From: Terfezia claveryi
Lineage: Eukaryota > Ascomycota > Pezizomycetes > Pezizales > Pezizaceae
Assembly (NCBI GenBank): GCA_015179025.1
Contig: WHUX01000524.1
Coordinates: 1 to 21,057, forward strand
Direction: 5' to 3'
DNA: 21,057 nt
The notes beneath the pieces were generated by a model, which saw only the letters and a list, made by a program, of their open reading frames with translations, searched no databases and had not been told where the DNA came from. The translations under genes were made by a program, and so were the position numbers. This document shows, one piece after another, positions 8,707 through 18,067 of this stretch (within the stretch, counting starts at the first letter, position 1; the number at the start of each line of letters is the position of its first letter).

Positions 8707-10712
8707 TGCGATTGATGCCAGCATTGGTGTGAGCTTGGAGGGGCTGAGCTGGGAATAGCGTGTTAGTGGGTGGGGGTTGAGATGGCATTGATGGTTCTGT
8801 TTGTAGCAAGCTGTATCAGGGCTCTATATTTACGGATATCTATGCCTACATACATATATGGGAGTATTCAAGCATATACACGCATATATATACATATGCA
8901 AACTTTTCCAAATAGGAATGAGGAAAAGACTTTTGATCTGCACCTCCGTACTTTTTGCCACCAAGCTGTATCAAACCTGAGCCTGCGCCAGGTATCCCAA
9001 TGAGGAGTAGTTTGGTCAAGTTCCATAACCCTATAAGTCCAGGATTAGCGTTCGTTTTGGTGAGCTGCGGCGATACTGTGATTGCGAATTACAGTCAGTA
9101 ATTGGCTGGTCAAAAGGTTGCTGGACAAGCTTATGTTGACCTGTTGTCATCTGAGGTGTTGACGGAAATAGTCTTATCTCCTACCCATGGCCAAAGTAGA
9201 CACTTCAGGAGCCACCTTGTACAAAGATGCCTACTACCTAATAATCATTACAAGAGCTTCACTCAATATGTGAACACGGAGGAAGGTAAGCTAAGGTCGA
9301 TTGTCTATTGCCCCGGTCTCGTATCTTGCAGATTGCTAGGGTCATTCATAGATTAAGTAAGTAGGTAGTTCATCAGCACCATAGACTGCACCCTATCATT
9401 ATTACCTTTTAGGCGATTTCCAAGACCAGTTACTTGCAGATACACTTTAATAAAGCATGATGTGTTGGGGCCCGCTATATCCTGCAACCCAAGACAAGTA
9501 AATGCGCATCGTAGAAACTCCAGGCAAGACTGATGTCCGTGTTTGGGACATCCGTATATGGGGTTGCTGAAATGATATCACCCATGTAGGCTTTTCCTAT
9601 ACTGGCTGACGATGTTCTGGTTATTTGCTCCAGAAACATAGGGAATGACAATGCCGTACTGGGATTTGTTTCATAGTGGCCATGCATCAGCAAACGTTAC
9701 AAGTGCAATATCGATTCTTGGGTCAACATATCGGCAAACACGAGGGGCAATGGGACTTATGTACACTGCATTATTAGGTAGAGATTGGCATACCCTGACC
9801 AAAAGTCCAATCATAATAGACTTATACCAGGTACACTCCCCCAGGCCCACAGAAATCTCCAGGACAGAAGTTTGAATAGATGCTAAGATTTGGTGGATCG
9901 CTCGTCCACACATTGTTGATATATAGGAAATACTCTATTGAGTTGCAGCCAGCCATATCATGATCAATGAAGCACAGGTGAACGCCACCTGCTAAACAAT
10001 TAACATGCAATCTAGGGGATCAAACCCGGAGCCTATGTGGCATCGAAACCAAACAACCCTCGCTAGCAACATTATATTGAAAACCAGAGCCTTGGCAAAT
10101 TGAGGTGGGATGTAACCCCAATTTTCCTGTTAACCGCTGGGTTACCTAGATTTTCTGTCCGTCCGAGCATCCCCAGTACTCGACGAATTGCCTGAATGCA
10201 TGGCCACTCACCGCCCAAACCACATGGCGACCAGGGCTAAGTACATGTATGCAATCGAGTCTCAAGCGCCTATATTTGTTGGAAACTACATATCTCCTGA
10301 GCCGCATCATGATGTTCGTACAAGGCTGACTGTAGTGCGTTTGAGTCGAACTCATGGCACACTTATATCGATAGGGGATATTGGTGGGATGACCACCCAT
10401 CCCACGAACGACTATGATAGCTACCCACCGTATTAATGGGATGCCGATGTTTTGAAGCTTCCTTCGTTAGTTATTTCATTCAATATTCCCCGACCCAAAT
10501 TCTTGAGATCTATGGTGGATCCCCTTAACAATTCACCACCTTTTGGTAACACAATTGCTATATTACAAGCCTCATATCTGTCCGGCTGCACTCTTTGTTT
10601 CCAAACTGACACCAATGGGCACTGGTAAAGCCTTCAAGCTTATTATTTCACCCTGGACATGAGTTCCCTTGTCCCTCGGAATTAGAAGCGAAGTCGGCGG
10701 ACTATAGGAAGG
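8707..10712. other. No confident gene; a few protein-like frames
   Basis: A frame at 9102-9290 reaches a GTAAGC donor with a CTTGCAG acceptor at about 9333, but the joined frame stops at once. On the minus strand 10433-10615 encodes IAIVLPKGGELLRGSTIDLK, then stops. A 12-bp direct repeat CAAGCTGTATCA occurs at 8807 and 8962, and a small hairpin CAGGTG/CACCTG at 9975-9991. Confidence 0.4.
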
Positions 10713-11132
10713 CTAGCCGGGGAAGAGGCAACCATCTGATCTCGTGCTGCAATCGCCATTGCATTTGATCGAGGTGCATATTAAACTTAAGCCAAATTTG
10801 ATGGGCCTCAACACAACCAAGCAAGACCTCAACCTGGAAACTTGGAGCCGCAAATTACTGTAGCTGTTAAACAGCCTTAAGTATGCTATAAGTGTTCTCA
10901 TTTTGCTATATCGAAGGGAATCCTCAAGGGTAGGTACTGGCAAATACATAATTCCCAGGCTTTCATCCATATATCTTGAATTTGAAGCATTTGACTCTGT
11001 ATATAAGAGATAGAGACATACATATATTGTTAAAGACCATAAAGGAGAAGTTTGATCATACACAAATTCCAAACGTAGAAATGTCGTTACTAAGTGCATT
11101 GCTGCTTCCACGCAAGTGTCCGCATTCCATGC
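10713..11132 (-). CDS. Orphan open reading frame (about 139 codons)
   Basis: The frame is open from after a TAA near 11133 to a TGA-type stop at 10713. The first ATG is near 11097 and encodes MHLVTTFLRLEF. The interior has tyrosine- and leucine-rich segments (SLTIYVCLYLLYTESN) and a Cys-containing tail. No introns, signal peptide or known domain are seen. The hydrophobic stretch is too short and interrupted to call a confident membrane span. Chance is a realistic explanation for an open frame of this size in DNA with this composition. Confidence 0.18.
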   Translation of the reverse strand, partial: AWNADTCVEAAMHLVTTFLRLEFVYDQTSPLWSLTIYVCLYLLYTESNASNSRYMDESLGIMYLPVPTLEDSLRYSKMRTLIAYLRLFNSYSNLRLQVSRLRSCLVVLRPIKFGLSLICTSIKCNGDCSTRSDGCLFPG

Positions 11133-12044
11133 ACCTTACGTACGCACATGTACGGGCATGTTGACAATACTATTATACATCGCGACTGACCGAGGCCTTC
11201 GCAATTCCTTCGATCAGCCCCAAACAAATAACCGCTGAAAGTTCGAGGTTCCTGTAGTATTGGCGCCGAGTTTTTGACGCAAGGCGCACTAGCTATAGGT
11301 AGAATTTAGCTTGATTCACTCCAGAACCTGGATCTTTGTGAGCCAGATTGCATATGGTAGGCAGTGAGACACGGTGTCACCTGTACATGTCTAACTTGTT
11401 ACGAAATGGTTCAAAATCAGTCCAATAATGATTTCAGAAGTAATATGCGTCACGGCCAGCCATTTTAACACATTTTGAGTTATGCGGAAAGTGATTCACG
11501 GAGCAAAAGTAAACTGTAGCTTTCGGTGCCTACAACTTGGCGATACTCAGACCTAATACTCCATGTACAACTGCATTAAATCTCCCTATATACACTAATT
11601 GCCACCTCCCAGCTGACACAGGCGTAATCAACTATGTAGATGCATTGCCCTAGAATGGATTAAGTTTGCTTTGTTCATAATTTTGCGGCTTTGAAGTATG
11701 AATTCAATCATTCACGACACCACGTGAAAAGTCATTCATGAATCACATATAATACCACTCTGCAATATGGCTGCCATGCCTTGACCACAAATTTCGTTCG
11801 ATATTAGTTCGCCAACAATGTTGGGCCGGGTTGGTAAATGCTTATTCTAATTTTGGACTGAGAACAGCCAATTGTTAAGTATAACCCCACGTTGCTTCGC
11901 AGGGCAAAGTGAAGATGCGCTATCCCAGATGTAGTAGTGACTACTCGAGTAGGAAATACGAGGCTACTTACTTACTTAAGCAGTAGAGGGTAACGTAACC
12001 TTCAAATGGTTTAGATCTCTCTATAGAGAACGAGACTAGGTCCC
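11133..12044. other. No gene seen
   Basis: Open frames on both strands are all short. No splice-site pairs or repeats stood out apart from a TACTTACTTACTTAAG run near 11965. Confidence 0.5.
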
Positions 12045-12313
12045 ATGAAATCCTCCTCCATTCGGTACACTATCAAAGCTGTTTATTCTCCTGCCCGCAA
12101 AACACACCGAATTGCGAGAAAGATACTTAACCATCTTACCAGTCCATTGTGGTATAAGACCAGATCGCCGCGACTGTTCTTCAGGGTAAGTTAGGCGGCC
12201 AACGGCTGAGTGCCAAATGCGCCTAATCAGGCCACTGATATAGCCCTACACTATTATCTCTTTTGTAGCACAGAGAATACCTAGATCGAGTCCTGGAAAC
12301 CACGCATTCATGA
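12045..12313 (+). CDS. Candidate two-exon basic mini-protein (61 aa)
   Basis: Exon 1 (12045-12185) starts MKSSSIRYTIKAVYSP and is open for 47 codons. It meets a consensus GTAAGT donor. The 83-bp intron (12186-12268) has a CACTGAT branch-like site and a strong TTATCTCTTTTGTAG acceptor. Exon 2 (12269-12313) adds HREYLDRVLETTHS and a TGA, in phase 0. An in-frame TAG lies just upstream of the ATG, which fixes the start. The product is strongly basic (many Arg and Lys), with no signal peptide or membrane span. No homologue is recognised. A G-rich stretch follows directly, so the TGA could also be a decay mutation in a longer gene. Confidence 0.33.
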
Positions 12314-14291
12314 GAGTTTCCAAGGGGATGGACGAGCGGAGGAGGTGGCTTAATAAGGTTAAGGACGGAGGGGAGGAGTATAGTGTGGATCTGGTTGGGA
12401 CATTTTTCTCAAACCTGGATCTGAGATGAGAGGGAGGACGTTGTTTTCTCCCGGTTCGTGGAGAGGGCCGGAACGGGGCGCGGCGGCGAAGGTTACACTT
12501 ATGACGGGGGTGAAGACCGGCAAGAGGGCGTGGCGGAGGAGACAGGGGTTTATTTCTGTATCATTTTTTCTTGGCTCGGGAGGCGAGACGTTTATGTAGC
12601 CCGTTGTTCCGTGGGTGTACCGACTCTTTTATAAATGAGGAACGGGGCTGTCTCATAGCCTTAGGCTCCACAGACGTACAGACTTCCAAAAAAAATTGAA
12701 GACTTTCCATGTACAAAACCCCAAGAGCTCAGTATTCTAAGTACTGGGATTTCATGAGATCCGTTCTGGGATTGTACATATGGGACTTATTACTTGTGGG
12801 TTGATGACTTATATCCTATATGTCTAGGACTTCACTCCTAGCTTTCCGTAACTAAATAACAGAAGATAAAGAAACTAGCAAGAAAAAATAAAGCTAGCTA
12901 TCTAACTTTCGTTAATGACATGTTATATATATAACTGCAAGAGAAATAATAATGGTAATACAATAACAATAAATATGAGGGTGCAAGACCAGTTCTTGAT
13001 CCTGAGTTTGCTTTATGCTGCTTTGTACTTTTAGCTAGCGGTACGCTGGAGGGATTTGAGTCCTACTCAACACCTCTGGAAGCGGAAAGCCTACAACGGC
13101 GCTTAGGTTCGTGGAAAGGAGCATTGTCGTCGTATGTCGTCTGGAATATTGACATGGTGGACGTTAAAAAGTTGAGATGGTAATACAGGCCCTCTTCCTG
13201 CCAGTAAGGGATCTACTTCATGAATAAGACATCTTGTTTTAGGTGTAGTTGAAAGACACTTGGCTGAACCAGAACCTTCTAGCCTTGAAGAACCTGGATC
13301 CAAAGCAAAATACAGTTTGGGGAGTGGCCGCGGTACTGGTTGGTTCCAAAGATTGCTTTCATTTTTACCCAAGGAAATATAGATATAAATTTCTCCTATT
13401 TTGACCAGTATTACCGCTTGGGATCAGGGATCATCTGAAGTAACTTACTATCCTATACTTTGAATGACTTGCTGCTTTTCCAGCAATCGGATTTCAAGCA
13501 GAGGGTAAGCTAACAGGCTTCCTTATCCCCAGAATACCAACATCATTACACCTCAATTCCCAAGTTGACCCACCTCACTCCATAGTATATACAGCTAGGT
13601 GGCAAAAAAACCAGACGCTCCCCTGCATAAATAGGCCCAAACTATGCATATTAGAGGCTTTTTTATGGATTCAGATATATAACATTCAATACATAATTAT
13701 GTGGCGTATGATTTTTTGGCCACCGAACTATACGTGTTAATCCGAGTGCAACGAGTCGTTGCCATCCCAAGTCAGAGTCTACTATTCTCGCAGATTCCGA
13801 AAGATACTCTCACTTACGAGAGGTTGCTTCACCAAGCAAGCTCTGCGAGGAATAATGAACATATGGGCCAAAAAGCTAGAATCTAGCTATAGCATCCGCC
13901 TATTCACGCGTACCCCAAAGAGCCCCGCTGGAGACTACGGAGAAGTCTTGCTTCGGCTTAGTATTTTGGAGACTGGAATAAGGCTCAGACTGGGATCAAG
14001 AGCGCTCAGATTAAGCTCAAACAGAGTTAAGCAGACATTCAGGAAGTGCAGAGAGTCCCCGAAACGGTGATGAGAACAGCTTTCGTACCTATTGTGGCGA
14101 TGACAATGTATCAGCTCTGCACAAACATTGGCTATGGCTAGTCTGCTGTAGGTAGCAATAGCCCTCTAAGAGGGCAGGAGAAACAACATCCCCATTCCAG
14201 AGTCAAAGGCTAACAATTTTAGACGTGCACAGTTGCAATCTCATCCAATATGAATTCTCAGACAAGTCAGACGTTGACTACTAGTCGTAAG
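12314..14291. other. No confident gene; G-rich island at the start
   Basis: 12314-12640 is markedly richer in G on the plus strand than its surroundings and open on the minus strand for 90 codons (12629-12359) without a start near its beginning. A TATAAA lies near 12630. Small frames at 13103-13372 (minus) and 13701-14070 (plus) have no support. Around 13395-13560 two possible short introns flank a 21-bp exon, too little to call. Confidence 0.4.
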
Positions 14292-14595
14292 CTAACGATT
14301 TGAATGCTCTGACATGTACCAACAGGTGGCGCATGAAGTAAAAGGCGACAGCGTGATCATTATTATACTATACTGCGATTCAATTCGTAAGAGAGTTTTA
14401 GAGGAGTCATTTGGCAATGTTTTTTCAACTGTAAGAGGAGAAATTGGAAGAGCAAGAAGTGGAAGCAGATATATAATCAAATAACTTACTTTCCATGAAA
14501 CAGTGCATTCGGTTGAGATTAATTGTCATTAGAAATTTTATAGCCTCTGAAAGATCTTCACAAGCGTCTATTGAGCGTTGTTTTTCGAAGTTCAT
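14292..14595 (-). CDS. Small two-exon hypothetical protein (80 aa)
   Basis: Exon 1 runs 14595-14490 and exon 2 runs 14428-14292. The 61-bp intron (14429-14489) is textbook: GTAAGT donor, a pyrimidine-rich run and a CTCTTACAG acceptor. Joining gives a clean 243-nt frame that starts MNFEKQRSIDACEDLSEAI and ends at TAG; residues IEKTLPNDSS follow the junction. The ATG is preceded by a CT-rich leader, common in fungal genes, and a TATAAA lies about 180 bp upstream (14773-14780). The product is soluble-looking, with an acidic helical N-terminal half and no membrane segment. I recognise no family. It may be a truncated copy of a longer protein, since the last 25 residues look less structured. Confidence rests mainly on the intron and phase. 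Confidence 0.55.
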
Positions 14596-14684
14596 AGGGG
14601 GTAAGGATAGATGGGAAAAGAAGAGCAGATGGAAGGGTTTTCTGGCACACGTTGGGGGAAGATAATAGGAAACTTGCCTCGGCA

Positions 14685-14810
14685 CCAACCAGACTACTCG
14701 GCACCTTAGAGGTTGCAGGACGCGGTCAGACTAGCGGGAGGTAGTTCAGACTAGCGACTAGTGGAATGCAAGTTTATAAAAATGGACTTGTTGTGTCCTA
14801 GTCTGGTTGG
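14685..14810. repeat. 126-bp structure with perfect 12-bp terminal inverted repeats
   Basis: CCAACCAGACTA (14685-14696) is the exact reverse complement of TAGTCTGGTTGG (14799-14810). Inside are two copies of TCAGACTAGCG (14726-14736 and 14746-14756) and a TATAAA on the minus strand. It lies just upstream of the two-exon gene that begins at 14595, so it may be that gene's promoter or a MITE-like insertion. No target-site duplication is visible. Confidence 0.6.
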
Positions 14811-15686
14811 TTGTGTCCAAGGGAAGAAAGACGCATATGGTGTTAGTCACCGGTATCAAGTCAGAGCTGCATAGAAAGATACCCCGAACGTCAACTGGCA
14901 GTACAACCCATGGCAGCAAGATGAAGTAACATGATACACACTGTATTTGTTTAGTAAACTTCCTTACGTCTTTTCTAAATGGCAACTTTGGGAAGGGGAT
15001 GTTTGTACCTATAGTACCGTCAAGGCTTGGGAGAAGCTCGGAAGGCATATCCACTTCACAGTCCCTATATCTTCATTCTGTACCGTAAACCAGGAAAATG
15101 GCCTGAGCTCCAGTTCCCAGACATACCGTTCTACCACTTTTGCTAAAATAACTCTGACTCTTGGTGAGGTGGCAAGCCTGAGCATTCAATAGGAGATTTG
15201 GGGATAGTCCAGGGATTTGCAGAGGACTGGCCTAATAATTATGGCTATTTTTTTTTTATTTTTTTTTTTTATTTTTTTATTTTTTTTTGGAAGTCTATAC
15301 GAATTATGGCAAGTAGCGCAGTAGGGTGGTAAAAATGATTAGGCCGACAAATGCCCTTTCTCCATCTAACGGTCGAAGATTGCCCTCCGCCTACTCGGCC
15401 TCCTCTGCAGCCGCCCGTCAATGACCTTCAACGGGCTTTGGCTGTCTGCAAAAAAGTATGCGTAAGTGCCCTCTGTAAATAGGTCACCGCGTAGAGATGA
15501 TGGCAACTTCTGCTCTGGAGGTAAATAGAAGGAAGCTGTGACTCTATCCATATCATGTAGCAGTAGCCTTTCCGTATCTCCAATATGTAACCAGTGCGCT
15601 CCGCCCTCGCCGTAGCCATGAGATCTAGAATGAATAAAACTAACTTATATAGGATTGTAGAGCTATGATCTAGTTGGCTGTTGTGA
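14811..15686. other. No confident gene
   Basis: Three overlapping minus-strand frames (14758-15180) look partly protein-like but are stop-broken and support no single model. The poly(T) tract and its flanking repeat are listed separately. A 63-codon minus frame at 15428-15619 has no domain. Confidence 0.45.
15237..15310. repeat. Poly(T) tract bracketed by a 9-bp direct repeat
   Basis: AATTATGGC occurs at 15237-15245 and 15302-15310. Between them lie four T runs (10, 12, 7 and 9) separated by single A bases, then GGAAGTCTATACG. On the minus strand this reads as about 13 bp of body followed by a poly(A) tail, flanked by a duplication, as in a very short retro-insert. Confidence 0.6.
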
Positions 15687-16270
15687 GGCTATAGGCGAGA
15701 AGATGAGAGCTGCCGGAACTATATTGCCATACCTAAAACTCGCGGACAAGACTACAGTCCTTTTTACAGTACGGCGGTTTTGCCAAAAAGCTACCCCCGT
15801 GCCTTATTCACGGTTACTTTCTTAATCATAGGTACTTTCTTAATCATAGTTACTTTCTTAATCATAGTTACTTTCTTAATCATAATTACTTGATGCGGTA
15901 TTCTTTCCTACAACAGGTGATTACAATCTCCACTACGCCGGCCACCCTTTCAAACAATCTCTTCACCCAACTGAATGTGAGGAGGAAGCCTTACTGGCTC
16001 AGGTTCCGCATCAGAGTCGCTTTCTGTACCGGGACATTGTCGTTTTGGTGGCATTTACCGTCGGCCTTGGTGGGTAAGTCTATGCCATCAGAAGGTTGAT
16101 GTTCTATGCGTTTGTGCATTTGTGCTAGAACATTCTACCGTCAGCAATACCTTTCTTATTCACGATACAACCCTCAAGCAAATCCGCCCCCGGCCCTCCT
16201 CAGCGTATTATTCACGATTACTTTTCTAAACATTGTTACTTCCTTGTCCGAGAGTTTCTACGGTACTTAA
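15687..16270 (+). CDS. Candidate three-exon small membrane protein (5' end unclear)
   Basis: The middle exon is 15917-16073: acceptor CCTACAACAG, donor GTAAGT, frame containing HPTECEEEALLAQVPHQS and then the hydrophobic DIVVLVAFTVGLGG. Intron 16074-16128 (55 bp, GTGCTAG acceptor) leads in phase to the last exon 16129-16270, with a second hydrophobic segment LLSVLFTITFLNIVTSL and a TAA. An upstream open frame (15687-15831, ending ALFTVTFLIIG) would join in the correct phase through an intron at 15832-15916, but its donor (GTACTT) is weak and I find no start codon. An acidic N-terminal part followed by membrane spans suggests a small membrane-anchored protein. No family is recognised. It could also be a relic lacking its start. 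Confidence 0.4.
15814..15890. repeat. Tandem repeat, about 4.3 copies of an 18-bp unit
   Basis: The unit TTACTTTCTTAATCATAG occurs at 15814-15831, 15832-15849 (first base G), 15850-15867 and 15868-15885 (last base A), with a partial TTACT to 15890. The unit length is a multiple of three. In one plus-strand frame it encodes repeated T-F-L-I-I-V hydrophobic hexads. Confidence 0.9.
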
Positions 16271-16874
16271 TCTAGTTCTTCTATACCCTCTTCGACCATG
16301 ATCTTCACTGACATAAATCACTGATATATCTTGCCTAAGCCCTTCAAACAGCTGGTTCAACAGACAAAAATCGGCTAAGAGCTATTTGTCGCCCTCTGAG
16401 CTATCCGTCGCCCTCGGTAGGAACTACAACTATGAGCCCAAGAAACAGCCAAGCTGCGGGTATTGCTACTAACCTCTGGAGGAGTAAGTTATTCTACAGC
16501 CTTAAACCAGTGGTCACAGGAAGTATCTTGTGTCACGGTAATGTTTGGATCTGGAGCATCCAGATGCCTGAACATAGTACTGCCGTTCTTGTTGCACCAA
16601 ACGCCACGTAGTAGGTAGGTTCTTGGGGCCTTGTATGGATCACTCCGTGGGTCAAACCGTATCTTCGAATCGCTGAACTCGCTTCTTCTTCAACTGTCGA
16701 ATCCTAAGGGAATGGAAACAAGGGAGACAGCGGTTCTGCAGGGCAGTAAAAAGTAGGTAAGTTGCTTCTTCGACCATCTAGGAGAGGTCCTCTGCAACCA
16801 TTCATGGGAAAGGGGTCAAGGAGGGACTATGAGATTTGATCAATCCCCACTTCGAATTTTCCAACATGGTCGTT

Positions 16875-17216
16875 TTAAGCGTCCCAGCAGAAAATAGTCC
16901 AATAAGCATCTATAATTCCTTCTATGAGCATCCACGAATATCCGCCTTCACCTCCCTCTTCCTTAGTACAGGCGGGATTGAGATATTGACTAAAGTTGAC
17001 GTATCTCACATCCCAGGTTTTGGCATTTGCGGGTTTGCGCACCACAGCAAGGACATACGATGGCAAGTCAGGCCCGAGGCGCGTGTAGTTCAGGAGTGAG
17101 AAAGTGGTGTAACTTGAAGACACGTCAGTGAAGACATCCGCTATGCTGGGGAAGATTGTGAGAGCTGCTGGTAGTAGATATGGTGACTTGAGAGGAGGGC
17201 AGAGATGACATATCTG
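16875..17216 (-). CDS. Orphan open frame without start (possible exon)
   Basis: A 113-codon open frame follows a TGA at 17217-17219 and ends at 16875. It includes TIFPSIADVFTDVSSSYTTF, then GPDLPSYVLAVVRKPANAKT, then WDVRYVNFSQYLNPACTKEE. The composition looks protein-like, but no ATG lies near its beginning. The opposite strand is also open over 16836-17099, so the signal is ambiguous. I recognise no family. It could be an internal exon of a decayed gene. Confidence 0.2.
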   Translation of the reverse strand, partial: QICHLCPPLKSPYLLPAALTIFPSIADVFTDVSSSYTTFSLLNYTRLGPDLPSYVLAVVRKPANAKTWDVRYVNFSQYLNPACTKEEGGEGGYSWMLIEGIIDAYWTIFCWDA

Positions 17217-17951
17217 TCATTTCGAAGAGGAGCTGGTGGACTCCCCAAACCCCAATTACAAAATCTGATGCCTGGCCGGCCAATATATCGATAAGTATCT
17301 CCTTAGACATGAAAGTTTGCGTTCTTAGCGCCATAGCTAAGAGACATGTAGAATTGTGGAGCTCTAGATACACGCGCGTTTATATCCTTCGTTCGTTGTC
17401 ACAACATTCTCCATTATTAGAGAATAGGGGTCCTTGCCCTTTTCTCACGACTGGCGCTATGAGCGACTGGCGGGAGTATTCCAACATTTCCCTCTTCAGT
17501 ACTTACTACAGTATCATAGTCCGCCAGCCCGCCAGCAGGCCAGCGCCACATAAGCTCTTGCTGTATTCGGAACCGGCAGGCGCCCACTACAATAACATTA
17601 AAGTCCGTAAAGAATTGCTTGATCATATACTCACTAACTCATGATGATAAGTACCGAGGCAGAGGCGGTACTCAAAAGTCAATACTTACTTAGTAGTGCT
17701 TGAGTACATATGTAGGTATTCGAACGAAAGGCCCAAAGTTATGACACATTTTAATAGATAGATTCCAATGTTCCTGAGAGAAAAACGACTGGAGAAATGG
17801 TATGAAAACAGAACCAATCACGCAAGACTTATGAAACATATCACACGAAAACTGAGATACCCTGTACAAAATGTAAACCCAAGCAAGACCTCCTTCCCTC
17901 TTCCAATCGGTATAGTTTGATTAGTAGTCACCAAAATGTGCCTTCACAGCT

Positions 17952-17990
17952 CTCTCTCTTGCCTCTCTCTTGCCTCTCTCTTGCCTCTCT
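17952..17990. repeat. Tandem repeat, 3.5 copies of an 11-bp unit
   Basis: CTCTCTCTTGC repeats exactly at 17952-17962, 17963-17973 and 17974-17984, followed by CTCTCT. It is a simple pyrimidine minisatellite just beyond the 3' end of the hydrolase gene. Confidence 0.9.
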
Positions 17991-18067
17991 ACCATGCCTG
18001 GACCCTATCCTGTGGTTCAAGTTTCCGGTGACGGCAATTACCTCCTCTCTTCTCGAGAATGAAACTC

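Larger units (their letters stand above)
16271..18067. other. No confident gene apart from the orphan frame at 16875-17216
   Basis: Several GTAAGT sites (near 16481 and 16756) have no convincing acceptor in phase. Frames at 17125-17373 (minus) and 17309-17644 (plus) show no domain. The pyrimidine minisatellite lies at 17952-17990. Confidence 0.45.

Noticed and set aside
9102..9345. Two-exon gene using a GTAAGC donor and CTTGCAG acceptor
   Set aside because: The joined frame stops two codons after the junction, there is an upstream in-frame stop and no ATG at the right place.
10005..10060. tRNA-like T-arm GGGTTTGATCCC on the minus strand, possible tRNA or tRNA-derived SINE
   Set aside because: Only the B-box-like loop is present; no acceptor stem, D arm or anticodon arm could be paired.
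14758..15180. Minus-strand frames read as a cytochrome P450 C-terminal segment
   Set aside because: A short RVILAKVVERYVWELEL stretch is reminiscent, but no heme-binding Cys motif is present and the frames are broken.
17309..17644. 111-codon plus-strand frame as a gene
   Set aside because: No domain, signal or splice support, and another frame of 69 codons lies on the opposite strand; length is within chance.
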